Below are positions 1 to 8,600 of a DNA stretch of 64,000 bases, one piece after another. The stretch is from positions 124,001 through 188,000 of the forward strand of contig NZ_JMPS01000087.1 in assembly GCF_000735455.1 (NCBI RefSeq), in the 5' to 3' direction. Numbering within the stretch: position 1 is the first letter of the stretch; every line of letters starts with the position of its first letter. The notes beneath the pieces are model-generated. The model searched no databases. It was not told the DNA's origin and saw only the letters and a program-made list of their open reading frames with translations. The position numbers and the translations under genes are program-made. This DNA is from Yokenella regensburgei ATCC 49455. Its GTDB lineage: Bacteria; Pseudomonadota; Gammaproteobacteria; Enterobacterales; Enterobacteriaceae.

Positions 1-306
1 CGCCGTACCGCTGACGCTGACCATCAGCATACTGGCATCTTTGCCCACCGTTTCGTAGTCGATATCAATACCGACTATCGCATCCGCGCCCAGCGCTTTC
101 GCCTCTTCGCCCATTTCCTGGAAAGCGATTTCACGCGCTTTACGCAATTCTTTCTCATAAGCGCCGGAGCGACCGCCGACGATATCGCGGATCCCGGCGA
201 AAAAATCGCGGAAGATATTGGCGCCCATAATCGCCTCGCCGGTCACCACGCCGCAGTACTCGACAATGGTCTGGCCTTCCAGCGTTGGGGTAGTAGAAAA
301 TTGCAT
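1..306 (-). CDS. ybjQ: YbjQ, UPF0145 family protein (partial, C-terminus outside window)
   Basis: The reading frame starts at an ATG at 306 on the minus strand and stays open to the window edge, giving 102 residues. The protein begins [17 protein letters not shown] and contains an ALGADA(I/V)VGIDIDYE segment typical of the YbjQ/UPF0145 family of small proteins of unknown biochemical function. E. coli YbjQ is 107 residues, so only about five residues and the stop are missing. GGAGAAA lies just upstream of the start. It is divergent from ybjP, as in E. coli. The family has been linked loosely to heavy-metal or stress responses, but nothing in the sequence tests this. Confidence 0.93.
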   Translation of the reverse strand, partial: MQFSTTPTLEGQTIVEYCGVVTGEAIMGANIFRDFFAGIRDIVGGRSGAYEKELRKAREIAFQEMGEEAKALGADAIVGIDIDYETVGKDASMLMVSVSGTA

Positions 307-412
307 ACTATTTCTCCTTCAATACCTTAGCTCTGTTAATCAAACACAACATTGTACCGATACGCTATGCTTGAAAACACTAATACCGTAGTCCGTTTAT
401 AAGGAAATCACC

Positions 413-928
413 ATGCGCTACTCCATTGCAGCCCTGTTAGTTCCCTGTGCGCTTCTGCTCAGCGCCTGCACCACCGTTACCCCAGCCTTCAAGGATATTG
501 GTACCCGTAGCGGTCCTTGCGTGGATGGTGGCCCGGATACTGTGGCACAGAACTTTTATGACTACCGCATTCAGCATAAAAATAACGATCTGACCGCACT
601 GCGACCGTACCTGAGCGACGGACTAGCGAAACTGCTGAATGATGCCAGCCGCGACAACGCTAACCGCGCGCTGCTGCAGTCTGATCCTTTCTCCAGCCAG
701 AGCACCGTGCCGGATAGCGCTTCAGTCGCCAGCGCCTCCACGATACCGAATACCGATGCGCGCAATATCCCGCTGCGTGTTGACCTGAAACAGGGTAGCC
801 AGAGCTGGCAGGATGAGGTGCTGATGATCCGTGAAGGCCAGTGCTGGGCCGTTGACGATGTGCGCTACCTTGGCATCAACTCCCACGCCCCGGCAGGCAC
901 GCTGCGCCAGTCGCTGGAAAACCGCTGA
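413..928 (+). CDS. ybjP: YbjP, putative outer-membrane lipoprotein
   Basis: A 171-residue protein, the same length as E. coli YbjP. It has a lipoprotein signal: basic MRYS start, a hydrophobic stretch and a lipobox LLSAC with the lipidated Cys at residue 19, followed by TTV, which lacks the inner-membrane-retention Asp, so an outer-membrane location is predicted. The rest is a compact domain (about residues 35-165) resembling DUF3828-type periplasmic proteins. AAGGAAATCACC precedes the ATG. It is divergent from ybjQ and upstream of artP. The function is unknown. Confidence 0.9.
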   Translation: MRYSIAALLVPCALLLSACTTVTPAFKDIGTRSGPCVDGGPDTVAQNFYDYRIQHKNNDLTALRPYLSDGLAKLLNDASRDNANRALLQSDPFSSQSTVPDSASVASASTIPNTDARNIPLRVDLKQGSQSWQDEVLMIREGQCWAVDDVRYLGINSHAPAGTLRQSLENR

Positions 929-970
929 TTATCCCACAGCATCGGGGCGCTGAAACGATAACCCCGGTAA

Positions 971-1006
971 AATGTCTGGCATTCTGCGAGGAATGCCGAC
1001 ATTTGT
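971..1006 (+). terminator. Probable intrinsic terminator after ybjP
   Basis: Arms AATGTC-t-GGCATTC (971-984) and GAATGCC-GACATT (991-1003) form a long hairpin with a six-base loop and one bulge. It is followed by TTTGTT, a weak U tract. It lies 40 bases after the ybjP stop. Confidence 0.65.
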
Positions 1007-1067
1007 TCCCCTCCCCCCTCGCAGTCGCTATTTTGTGCTAAGTTTAATAAAGAATGTGGTTTATATT

Positions 1068-1102
1068 TAAGTTTTAACGCATAAATATTGCATAACTATT
1101 CT
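1068..1102 (+). promoter_or_regulatory. Candidate ArgR operator (ARG boxes) of artPIQM
   Basis: The core at 1089-1102 matches 8 of 10 defined positions of the ARG-box core TGAATnnnnATTCA. A weaker partner (6 of 10) sits exactly 21 bp upstream, centre to centre (1068-1081), the usual spacing of paired ARG boxes. It lies 60 bp before artP. The E. coli art genes are repressed by arginine through ArgR; occupation of this site is inferred. Confidence 0.55.
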
Positions 1103-1162
1103 GTGAACGTTACTATTTGCCACCTCAATATCTGCCTTTTCAGTGAAGTACGAAGAGTATCG

Positions 1163-1891
1163 ATGAGCATTAAACTAAACGGCATTAACTGCTTCTACGG
1201 CGCGCACCAGGCGCTGTTCGACATTACGCTTGATTGCCCGCAGGGCGAGACTTTGGTTCTGCTTGGCCCAAGCGGCGCCGGGAAAAGCTCTCTGCTGCGC
1301 GTACTGAATCTGCTGGAAATGCCGCGTTCCGGAACGCTTTCTATCGCCGGTAATCATTTTGATTTTGCTAAAGCGCCATCGGACAAAGCGATTCGCGATC
1401 TGCGCCAGAACGTTGGCATGGTCTTTCAACAGTACAACCTGTGGCCGCACCTCACCGTTTTGCAAAACCTGATTGAAGCACCCTGCCGCGTGCTGGGCCT
1501 GAGTAAAGATCAGGCGCTGGCGCGTGCTGATAAGCTTCTGGAACGTCTGCGCCTTAAACCTTACAGCGATCGTTACCCGCTGCATCTCTCCGGCGGCCAG
1601 CAACAGCGTGTAGCCATTGCCCGTGCGCTGATGATGGAACCGCAGGTTCTGCTGTTCGACGAGCCGACCGCGGCCCTCGACCCGGAAATCACCGCCCAGA
1701 TCGTCAGCATTATTCGCGAACTGGCGGAAACCAACATTACCCAGGTGATCGTCACCCATGAAGTGGAAGTGGCGCGTAAAACCGCCAGCCGTGTGGTGTA
1801 TATGGAAAACGGTCATATTGTGGAACAAGGGGATGCCAGCTGCTTCGCAACCCCGCAAACCGAAGCCTTTAAAAACTATCTTTCTCACTGA
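1163..1891 (+). CDS. artP: ArtP, arginine ABC transporter ATP-binding protein
   Basis: A 242-residue ABC ATPase that energises the ArtPQM arginine importer on the cytoplasmic side of the inner membrane. Walker A GPSGAGKS is at residues 35-42, the signature LSGGQQQR near 140, and Walker B LLFDEPT plus the H-loop VTHE follow. The frame is open from an upstream ATG at 1088, but the start at 1163 ([13 protein letters not shown]) gives the exact E. coli length and follows GAAGAG. It is the first gene of artP-artI-artQ-artM, and artI starts 19 bases after its stop. Confidence 0.97.
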   Translation: MSIKLNGINCFYGAHQALFDITLDCPQGETLVLLGPSGAGKSSLLRVLNLLEMPRSGTLSIAGNHFDFAKAPSDKAIRDLRQNVGMVFQQYNLWPHLTVLQNLIEAPCRVLGLSKDQALARADKLLERLRLKPYSDRYPLHLSGGQQQRVAIARALMMEPQVLLFDEPTAALDPEITAQIVSIIRELAETNITQVIVTHEVEVARKTASRVVYMENGHIVEQGDASCFATPQTEAFKNYLSH

Positions 1892-1910
1892 TGTTTTCGG
1901 GACAATGACA

Positions 1911-2642
1911 ATGAAAAAAGTACTGATTGCCGCGCTGCTCGCCAGCGTCAGCCTTTCCGCTACCGCCGCACAGACCATTCGTTTCGCCACCGAAGCGTCT
2001 TATCCTCCGTTTGAATCCATTGACGCGAACAATAAAATTGTTGGCTTCGACGTGGATCTGGCCAACGCGCTGTGTAAAGAGATTGATGCCACCTGTACCT
2101 TCACCAATCAGTCCTTCGACAGCCTGATCCCAAGCCTGAAATTCCGCCGCATCGATGCAGTGATGGCCGGGATGGATATCACTCCGGAGCGTGAGAAGCA
2201 GGTACTGTTCACGACGCCGTACTACGACAATTCTGCGCTGTTTATCGGCCAGCAGGGCAAGTACACCACTATTGATCAGCTGAAAGGCAAGAAAGTGGGC
2301 GTGCAGAACGGTACAACGCACCAGAAATACATCATGGATAAACATCCGGAAATCACTACCGTGCCTTACGACAGCTACCAGAACGCTAAACTGGATCTGC
2401 AGAATGGCCGTATTGATGCCGTCTTTGGTGATACCGCGGTCGTGACCGAGTGGCTGAAAGCGAATCCTAAACTCTCCCCGGTCGGCGATAAAGTGACGGA
2501 CAAAGACTACTTCGGTACCGGTCTGGGTATCGCCGTGCGTCAGGGCAACACCGAGCTGCAGCAGAAATTTGACGCAGCCCTGGAAAAAGTGAAGAAAGAT
2601 GGCACTTACGAAACCATCTACAAAAAATGGTTCCAGAAGTAA
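1911..2642 (+). CDS. artI: ArtI, periplasmic arginine-type binding protein
   Basis: A 243-residue family 3 solute-binding protein of the art system. It has a signal peptide MKKVLIAALLASVSLSATAA with cleavage after AA, then the periplasmic fold. SYPPFE, GFDVDLA and DSLIPSLK are the usual amino-acid-binding landmarks. The start at 1911 matches E. coli ArtI. It lies between artP and artQ, eight bases before artQ. ArtJ at 4211 is a close paralogue, and both share a NGTTHQKY segment. Ligand preference within this ArtI/ArtJ pair cannot be read from sequence. Confidence 0.96.
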   Translation: MKKVLIAALLASVSLSATAAQTIRFATEASYPPFESIDANNKIVGFDVDLANALCKEIDATCTFTNQSFDSLIPSLKFRRIDAVMAGMDITPEREKQVLFTTPYYDNSALFIGQQGKYTTIDQLKGKKVGVQNGTTHQKYIMDKHPEITTVPYDSYQNAKLDLQNGRIDAVFGDTAVVTEWLKANPKLSPVGDKVTDKDYFGTGLGIAVRQGNTELQQKFDAALEKVKKDGTYETIYKKWFQK

Positions 2643-2649
2643 TTCCTGA

Positions 2650-3366
2650 ATGAACGATATGTTTCCTTTAGCAAGCGCCGCCGGCATGACCGTCGGCCTT
2701 GCCCTTTGCGCTTTGATAATCGGCCTGGTACTGGCGATGTTCTTTGCGGTGTGGGAGTCAGCCAAATGGCGCCCCGTCGCATGGACAGGCTCCGCCGTGG
2801 TAACGATTTTACGCGGGCTACCGGAAATTCTGGTGGTCCTGTTTATCTATTTCGGCTCTTCGCAGCTGTTGCTGATGCTCTCCGATGGTTTCAACATCAA
2901 CCTCGGGTTCGTGCAAATTCCGGTACAGATGCAGATTGAGAACTTCGACGTCAGCCCGTTCCTGTGCGGGGTTATCGCCCTGTCGCTGCTGTACTCGGCG
3001 TATGCTTCACAGACCCTGCGCGGTGCGCTGAAAGCGGTACCCCAGGGGCAGTGGGAATCTGGCCAGGCGCTGGGGCTTTCCAAAGCGGCGATTTTCTTCC
3101 GTCTGGTGATGCCGCAGATGTGGCGCCATGCCCTGCCGGGGCTCGGTAACCAGTGGCTGGTACTGCTGAAAGATACGGCGCTGGTCTCACTGATTAGCGT
3201 GAACGATCTGATGCTGCAAACCAAAAGCATTGCTACCCGTACCCAGGAGCCATTTACCTGGTACATTGTGGCGGCCGCGATTTACCTGGTTATCACCCTG
3301 TTCAGCCAGTACATCCTCAAACGCATTGACCTGCGCGCGACTCGCTTTGAACGGAGACCAGGCTGA
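2650..3366 (+). CDS. artQ: ArtQ, arginine ABC transporter permease
   Basis: A 238-residue inner-membrane permease of the HisM/HisQ type. Several hydrophobic segments are visible, and the EAA-like loop ([19 protein letters not shown], about residues 130-150) contacts ArtP. It pairs with ArtM to form the channel. Its TGA shares its last A with the artM ATG (TGATG at 3364-3368), which indicates translational coupling. Length equals E. coli ArtQ. Confidence 0.96.
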   Translation: MNDMFPLASAAGMTVGLALCALIIGLVLAMFFAVWESAKWRPVAWTGSAVVTILRGLPEILVVLFIYFGSSQLLLMLSDGFNINLGFVQIPVQMQIENFDVSPFLCGVIALSLLYSAYASQTLRGALKAVPQGQWESGQALGLSKAAIFFRLVMPQMWRHALPGLGNQWLVLLKDTALVSLISVNDLMLQTKSIATRTQEPFTWYIVAAAIYLVITLFSQYILKRIDLRATRFERRPG

Positions 3367-4034
3367 TGCTTGATTACTTACCTGAACTGCTGAAAGGCCT
3401 GCATACCAGCCTGACGCTGACCGTGGCTTCCATTGTGGTTGCGCTGATCCTGGCGCTGATTTTCACCATCATCCTGACGCTGAAAACGCCGGTGCTGGTG
3501 TGGATTGTTCGCGCTTATATCACGCTCTTTACCGGTACACCGCTGCTGGTGCAGATCTTCCTCATATACTACGGTCCGGGCCAGTTCCCGTCGCTGCAGG
3601 AGTATCCGGTGCTGTGGCACCTGCTCTCTGAGCCGTGGTTATGCGCGCTGATTGCCCTGTCGCTGAACAGCGCTGCCTACACGACTCAACTGTTTTACGG
3701 TGCCATCCGTGCGATTCCGGACGGACAGTGGCAGTCGTGCAGTGCGCTGGGGATGAGTAAGAAAGACACGCTGGCTATTCTGCTGCCTTATGCCTTCAAA
3801 CGTGCGCTCTCTTCTTACTCCAACGAAGTGGTGCTGGTCTTCAAGAGTACGTCGCTTGCCTATACCATCACGCTGATGGAAGTGATGGGCTACAGCCAGC
3901 TCCAGTATGGCCGAACTTACGACGTGATGGTGTTTGGTGCCGCCGGTGTCATCTACCTTATCGTTAACGGTCTCCTGACGCTCCTGATGCGTATGGTTGA
4001 ACGCAAAGCGCTGGCGTTTGAACGCCGCAACTAA
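3366..4034 (+). CDS. artM: ArtM, arginine ABC transporter permease
   Basis: A 222-residue partner of ArtQ with the same topology and an EAA-like loop (DGQWQSCSALGMSKKDTLA) at about residues 119-137. It is the last gene of the artPIQM operon, overlapping artQ by one base and followed by a strong terminator at 4056. Length equals E. coli ArtM. Confidence 0.96.
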   Translation: MLDYLPELLKGLHTSLTLTVASIVVALILALIFTIILTLKTPVLVWIVRAYITLFTGTPLLVQIFLIYYGPGQFPSLQEYPVLWHLLSEPWLCALIALSLNSAAYTTQLFYGAIRAIPDGQWQSCSALGMSKKDTLAILLPYAFKRALSSYSNEVVLVFKSTSLAYTITLMEVMGYSQLQYGRTYDVMVFGAAGVIYLIVNGLLTLLMRMVERKALAFERRN

Positions 4035-4055
4035 TACTGCATAAACATCTTTTTT

Positions 4056-4090
4056 AAAGGCGGGCAATCTTTTTGATTGTTCGCCTTTTT
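4056..4090 (+). terminator. Intrinsic terminator of artPIQM
   Basis: A hairpin with arms AAAGGCGGGCAATC and GATTG-TTCGCCTTT runs into an uninterrupted T run. It lies 22 bases after the artM stop. Confidence 0.88.
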
Positions 4091-4102
4091 TATTATCAAA
4101 TA

Positions 4103-4137
4103 AAAATATTTATCCATATTTGTTGCATACAAATTCA
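4103..4137 (+). promoter_or_regulatory. Candidate ArgR operator (ARG boxes) of artJ
   Basis: The core at 4124-4137 (TGCATACAAATTCA) matches 9 of 10 defined positions of TGAATnnnnATTCA. A second core at 4103-4116 matches 7 of 10 and is centred exactly 21 bp upstream. This is the paired ARG-box geometry, in the artJ promoter region. It is the stronger of the two art operators here, consistent with artJ being the most ArgR-controlled art promoter in E. coli. Confidence 0.7.
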
Positions 4138-4210
4138 TTAAATGGCATGGTTAATCCACGCCTGAGAGACGGCACAACACATCATAAGATTGACAGACGG
4201 GAGCTACACC

Positions 4211-4942
4211 ATGAAAAAAATACTGCTGGCGGCACTGCTCGCAACCTTCACCACAGGCACTATCGCCGCAGAAAAAATCAGCTTCGGGGTGTCAGCTACC
4301 TACCCACCGTTTGAATCGCTGGATGCCAGTAATCAGATCGTCGGTTTTGATATCGATCTCGCTAAAGCGCTGTGTAAACAGATGCAGACCGATTGTACTT
4401 TCACCAACCATGCGTTCGACAGTCTGATCCCGTCGCTGAAATTTAAGAAATATGATGCGGTGATTTCCGGTATGGACATTACCCCGGAACGTAGCAAGCA
4501 GGTCACCTTCACCGACCCGTACTACGCCAACTCGGCCGTGGTGATTGCGAAGAAAGATAAGTATAAAACCTTTGACGATCTGAAAGGCAAACGCATCGGG
4601 ATGGAAAACGGTACTACCCACCAGAAGTACCTGCAGGATAAGCACCCGGAAGTGAAAACCGTCGCCTACGACAGCTACCAGAACGCCATTATCGACCTTA
4701 AAAATGGTCGTATAGACGGTGTATTTGGTGATACCGCGGTAGTCAATGAATGGCTGAAAACCAATCCGCAGCTGGGCGTTGCCACACCGAAAGTGACCGA
4801 TCCGCAGTACTTCGGCACCGGATTAGGCATTGCGGTACGTCCGGATAACAAAGCATTGCTGGAAAAACTGAACGCCGCGCTGAAAGCGATTAAAGCCGAC
4901 GGCACGTACCAGAAAATCAGCACCCAGTGGTTCCCTGAATAA
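4211..4942 (+). CDS. artJ: ArtJ, periplasmic arginine-binding protein
   Basis: A 243-residue family 3 binding protein with signal peptide MKKILLAALLATFTTGTIAA. In E. coli ArtJ is the high-affinity L-arginine receptor for ArtPQM. The start at 4211 is chosen over an upstream in-frame start because it begins the signal peptide and gives the family length. It is a separate transcription unit, with its own ARG boxes at 4103-4137 and a terminator at 4961. It is closely similar to ArtI along its length. Confidence 0.96.
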   Translation: MKKILLAALLATFTTGTIAAEKISFGVSATYPPFESLDASNQIVGFDIDLAKALCKQMQTDCTFTNHAFDSLIPSLKFKKYDAVISGMDITPERSKQVTFTDPYYANSAVVIAKKDKYKTFDDLKGKRIGMENGTTHQKYLQDKHPEVKTVAYDSYQNAIIDLKNGRIDGVFGDTAVVNEWLKTNPQLGVATPKVTDPQYFGTGLGIAVRPDNKALLEKLNAALKAIKADGTYQKISTQWFPE

Positions 4943-4960
4943 GCCTCCCTCTGCATCAGC

Positions 4961-4990
4961 AGGCCAGCCATTGCGCTGGCCTTTATTATT
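4961..4990 (+). terminator. Intrinsic terminator of artJ
   Basis: AGGCCAGC and GCTGGCCT arms with a six-base loop, then TTATTATT. It begins 18 bases after the artJ stop. Confidence 0.8.
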
Positions 4991-5001
4991 CCAGTGAATT
5001 T

Positions 5002-5187
5002 TTGGGCACGACAGTGTTTTATAATAGTGATACTAACGATGTGCACTTTAACCGCCTGGAATATATCGCGGAAACCAACCAACTGATGGTTAATTCTCGT
5101 TCCAGCTGCACAATCATTGGGCTCAATATTGATAGTGGAGATATGGAGTGGATTATCGATAACCTCGACTATCCATCCGGTACTTAA
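5002..5187 (+). pseudogene. Arylsulfate sulfotransferase (AssT)-like remnant
   Basis: An open stretch of about 61 codons with no ATG; it can be read only from a TTG at 5002 or from codons running back through the artJ terminator. The segment DVHFNRLEYIAE...QLMVNSRSS...IDSGDMEWII resembles the blade of arylsulfotransferase beta-propellers that reads roughly H-N-S-I-x-Y...I-I-x-S-S-R...I-D...W-I-L. The recognition is from memory of the motif, not a search. It is about one tenth of a full AssT (close to 600 residues), so it would be a decayed fragment. The adjacent gene on the other strand encodes a sulfatase, so a sulfate-ester theme is plausible. Otherwise it is a small hypothetical frame. Confidence 0.4.
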
Positions 5188-5250
5188 CAAGTCGCTCACT
5201 CTCAGCGTGGCGGATCCTGAGCGTTGATCAGCTTCGCAGCCTCATTCATT

Positions 5251-5280
5251 AATAAAAATGACGCCTGCTCAGCAGGCGTC
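5251..5280 (-). terminator. Intrinsic terminator of the sulfatase-PTS operon
   Basis: The perfect arms GACGCCTGCT and AGCAGGCGTC (5260-5280) have one loop base as written, opening to a small loop. On the minus strand they are followed by ATTTTTATT. It lies four bases beyond the sulfatase stop. Confidence 0.85.
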
Positions 5281-5283
5281 TTC

Positions 5284-6768
5284 TCATGCTTCCAGACCCA
5301 AACGCACAAACTGCTCGGCGGGAGCATCGTTTTCTTTCATCAGACGGATTAAAAGCCTCACCATTCGCGCCTCAATGACCGCATCATGCAGCGGGTGCTG
5401 CTGGTTAGGGTCGGCATCAAGATCGAACAACAGATCGCCAAAGCGGCTTAGCCCCTGATATTTTTCCCCTGCCGGAATACGCAGGGTTTCCAGCTCTTTG
5501 GTAAAAGCGAATGGCGGCGCCAGCGTCAGCGCACGCAGCTCATCCACGCTAAAGCGGCTGTTCATTTTGGCTGGCATCAGCGTGTAATTAGCGATGCTGT
5601 CTTCATAGCCCGGACGCGCTGCCCGCATGTAGACGTATCGCCCATCCGTCACATTGACGTGCCCGCTGAATACGCCAAACAACGCGGCATCGCGCACCAG
5701 GTTGTCCTGCGCAATGGCCTGCCCTAAGGGTTTGCCCTGCATATCTGCCGGTAACGGCTGATGGAAAAACTCCAGCAACGTCGGCGCCCAGTCAATCATC
5801 TGAACCAGAGACTGCCGCGGCTCGTTACGCATCGCACTGCGCGGATCCCAGATAAACAGCGGATTATTGGCAATTTCATTGTAATAAGGCATCTGATTTT
5901 TGGCCCAGTAGCCATGTTCTCCCAGCAGAAAACCATGGTCGGTGCCCACAATCAGCAGGGTATCTCGCCACAAATCGTGTGAATCCATCAGATCCAGAAT
6001 ACAGCCAAGATGATGGTCACACATCGACAGTAATGCGCGATAGCGGCAGCGAATATGTTCGACCGCCTCTTCAGATTCCATGACTTTGCCGCGCGGCCAG
6101 TCGTAGTGCGGCCCCTGCCATGTATCCTCATACAGCGCCAGATAATCCTCGGTGGTAAAGAACGGCTCATGGGGGTCAAAAGTTTCAATTTGCAGCAACC
6201 AGTTGTCCTGCAAGCTGTTCTTATTAATAAATTCACAACCCGCCTGAAAAACCTGGCTTTGCGGGAAATCAGCTTCCTGCTGAATATACTCCCGGTTCAC
6301 CCAGTCGTGCCGCCATAATGCCGATACGCCGCCACCGGTCTGCTTTTGCGGGACGCTAAGCACAGGGGGGATATGTGGCTCGCCCACGCTTCCCTTCCAG
6401 TGATCGCCCTCCTGACCCCGGATAATTTCCCACGAACTATAGCGAGTATGATAATTCCCTCCACCATCTTCCCAGTAGTGCAGGTGGTCGCTAATCAGGT
6501 GAGTGTACACACCCGCTTTCTTTAAAAGCTCCGGCATCGAGTCATCATAGGGCTCCAGCGGGCCCCATTCCCGATGTAAAAAATTGTAGCGCCCGGTATG
6601 CAGTTCACGCCGCGCAGGCATACATGGCATACTGCCGACGTAGCTATTTTCAAACCGAACGCTATGCTCGGCCAGACGCTGAAAATTCGGCGCCTTCGTG
6701 AGAATATCTCCATACGGCGGCAGATAGCGCTTATTCAGACTATCAAACAGAACAATAATAGCTTTCAT
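5284..6768 (-). CDS. Type I (formylglycine) sulfatase
   Basis: A 494-residue cytoplasmic-looking hydrolase of the alkaline phosphatase/sulfatase superfamily; no signal peptide is visible. Metal ligand D9 is in LFDSL. The Cys-type sulfatase signature C-x-P-x-R is present as C49-M-P51-A-R53 within SMPCMPARRELHTGR, where Cys would be converted to formylglycine. The second metal site DH is at D277-H278 (TDHGFLLGEHG). No sulfatase-maturating enzyme lies nearby, so one must be encoded elsewhere. It is the last gene of a cluster after ulaB-like and ulaA-like PTS genes (10-base gap to the former), suggesting it removes sulfate from a sugar brought in by that PTS. Phosphonate monoester hydrolases share the motif, so the substrate is open. 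Confidence 0.85.
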   Translation of the reverse strand: MKAIIVLFDSLNKRYLPPYGDILTKAPNFQRLAEHSVRFENSYVGSMPCMPARRELHTGRYNFLHREWGPLEPYDDSMPELLKKAGVYTHLISDHLHYWEDGGGNYHTRYSSWEIIRGQEGDHWKGSVGEPHIPPVLSVPQKQTGGGVSALWRHDWVNREYIQQEADFPQSQVFQAGCEFINKNSLQDNWLLQIETFDPHEPFFTTEDYLALYEDTWQGPHYDWPRGKVMESEEAVEHIRCRYRALLSMCDHHLGCILDLMDSHDLWRDTLLIVGTDHGFLLGEHGYWAKNQMPYYNEIANNPLFIWDPRSAMRNEPRQSLVQMIDWAPTLLEFFHQPLPADMQGKPLGQAIAQDNLVRDAALFGVFSGHVNVTDGRYVYMRAARPGYEDSIANYTLMPAKMNSRFSVDELRALTLAPPFAFTKELETLRIPAGEKYQGLSRFGDLLFDLDADPNQQHPLHDAVIEARMVRLLIRLMKENDAPAEQFVRLGLEA

Positions 6769-6778
6769 GCCGTAACCT

Positions 6779-7102
6779 TTAGGTTCTGGAGATAATTTCC
6801 GGGAAGTGCGCCTCTACGACTTCATTGATCTGGCGGCCAATCGTTTCGCCATCCATAATATTTTCGATTGGGATAAGATACTGACCATGACCGGCATCCA
6901 GACTGACAACATCAATCAGCTTTTTAGAAATAGCATAAATATCGGCCCAGCCGGTAAAGCCCCCCACCTCACCTGCCGCGGTATGTTCCATCTCAAACTC
7001 GAAGCTGTATTTTTTCAACGCTTTCTGGACAACAGATTGCAACATAACGCTACTACCTACACCGTAGCCACAGACGAACAGAATATTCACTTTGGTTTTC
7101 AT
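6779..7102 (-). CDS. PTS EIIB component, ascorbate/SgaB (UlaB-like) family
   Basis: A 107-residue single-domain EIIB. The phosphorylated Cys lies in the P-loop-like motif FVCGYGVGSS near the N-terminus, typical of the lactose/ascorbate-type EIIB fold. It would accept phosphate from an EIIA and pass it to the incoming sugar. The start at 7102 follows GAGGG at eight bases; an ATG five codons upstream (7117) has no good ribosome site. It is cotranscribed with the EIIC gene upstream and the sulfatase downstream. No EIIA gene or domain is present in the cluster. Confidence 0.85.
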   Translation of the reverse strand: MKTKVNILFVCGYGVGSSVMLQSVVQKALKKYSFEFEMEHTAAGEVGGFTGWADIYAISKKLIDVVSLDAGHGQYLIPIENIMDGETIGRQINEVVEAHFPEIISRT

Positions 7103-7126
7103 TTTTACATCCCTCATTTAATATAA

Positions 7127-8452
7127 TCACATTGCGTACGGACCCAGATGTAATGTGGAAGCGATCAATTTCAGGACTTCACAAATCGCGGGCCACAATG
7201 TTGCCCAGTCGAAGATGCCTGTCCAGCCAACACCTTCTTTCGCAAGCCCGGTGAGCGGGATAGCCCAGACGGTGCCAAAGGTCTGAATAATTCCAAGCAC
7301 GAAGGTGCAAATAATGACCGAACGATACCCCCCTAATCTATTGGCTAAAACGCCAATTGGCCCTCCGGAGAAAAATAACGGCACGAAACCAGGCAGTACC
7401 ATAATGGGGCTATGAATGAGTAATAAAATTCCCATAGAGAATATCGTGCCAAATGTACAGAATATAAAACCTAACGTTGCCGCATTCGGCGAGAATGGGA
7501 GCAATGCAGCAACATCGACCGCCGGAATAGCATCAGGGATAAGACGATCCTGCCATCCTTTGAATGAGCCGTTGATTTCCCCGACCATCATTCTCACCCC
7601 CTGTAACAGGATGACCATATACATAGAAAATTGCAGGCCGAGGTTAATAATGTAGATAAACCACGGTTTGTTTTTGGCCATCAGCTGGACGTTATCGATG
7701 CCCGTTGCCAACAGGAATCCCCCGACAAACAACGTCATGACGATAGCAATGGAGGTCACGTTATGGTTGAAAATAGCCAGCCACCCAGGCAGTTTCAGGT
7801 TCTCGGCGTCGTGCTTTTCAGGGTCACCAAACTTGTGGGCAAATTTAGAGAAAAACCATAGCCCGAGCATCTGGTTATGAGCGATGGTGAATCCGGCATT
7901 ATTCGTAATTTTAGCAATCGGTTTTACGATGAGCGTGGTCGCGAATGCCCAGAATAGTCCGGTCAGAAGCCCGGCAATAATAATTGAAGGTACCCACCCC
8001 AACCCCAGCCAGAAGACAATCAGCCATAATACGGCCTGGGAGTGTGAAACACCGGTATTTCCCGTCAGGAATATGCCCTTCGCTCCGGTATATTTTCCCA
8101 GTAGTACCAATATCAGGTTAGTAAAAAAAGCAAGTACGAAAACATACCCGACAAAACCGAAATTATCACCCAGCGCAATCTGCGTCGCCGCTTTCATCGC
8201 GTAGGAATCCATCAAATAACCGTGAACCCCATAAGCTTTACTCACTGCTTCCGCAACGGGTTTAAAGGTGGCGGAAAACTGCATCCCGCCAAACAGTACC
8301 ATCATTAAGCCTACCATCGCGCTGACCATACCGGTCACGACTTTTATCGCGGGCTTTTTATCAAGTATGTAGCCTATACCAACCAGCAGGCCGATAAGAA
8401 TAGCTGGTTCTGTTAGAAAAGATTGTAATACACCAATAAATTGAGCAAACAT
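7127..8452 (-). CDS. PTS EIIC component, ascorbate-specific (UlaA/SgaT-like) family
   Basis: A 441-residue polytopic membrane permease. It shares the UlaA landmarks EDLKLPGWLxIFxxN (here ENLKLPGWLAIFNHN), QGVRMxVxE, a LIPxAxxAxD segment and an LPGFxPxFFS motif. UlaA of E. coli is 465 residues and takes up ascorbate. The start at 8452 (MFAQFIGVLQ) is chosen because GGAGG precedes it; the frame extends 51 codons further upstream, but those residues do not look like this family. It is the first gene of the operon. The co-encoded sulfatase suggests the solute is a sulfated sugar or sugar acid rather than ascorbate. Confidence 0.85.
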   Translation of the reverse strand: MFAQFIGVLQSFLTEPAILIGLLVGIGYILDKKPAIKVVTGMVSAMVGLMMVLFGGMQFSATFKPVAEAVSKAYGVHGYLMDSYAMKAATQIALGDNFGFVGYVFVLAFFTNLILVLLGKYTGAKGIFLTGNTGVSHSQAVLWLIVFWLGLGWVPSIIIAGLLTGLFWAFATTLIVKPIAKITNNAGFTIAHNQMLGLWFFSKFAHKFGDPEKHDAENLKLPGWLAIFNHNVTSIAIVMTLFVGGFLLATGIDNVQLMAKNKPWFIYIINLGLQFSMYMVILLQGVRMMVGEINGSFKGWQDRLIPDAIPAVDVAALLPFSPNAATLGFIFCTFGTIFSMGILLLIHSPIMVLPGFVPLFFSGGPIGVLANRLGGYRSVIICTFVLGIIQTFGTVWAIPLTGLAKEGVGWTGIFDWATLWPAICEVLKLIASTLHLGPYAM

Positions 8453-8600
8453 CCCCTTACCCACCCTCCATGAGTTTATTTTCCGATGAGCCATGCATGG
8501 AATAATTAAAAGCATAAATAGCAAAGGTAATAACACTATGCGTAATTTTCTTTGTCGCTTCCTCCTTAAGCAATTATCTATCGACACCATAAAGATCAAA

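Noticed and set aside
1869-2765. Long minus-strand frame opposite artI
   Set aside because: Shadow of the artI coding sequence with His/Arg-rich composition and no family resemblance.
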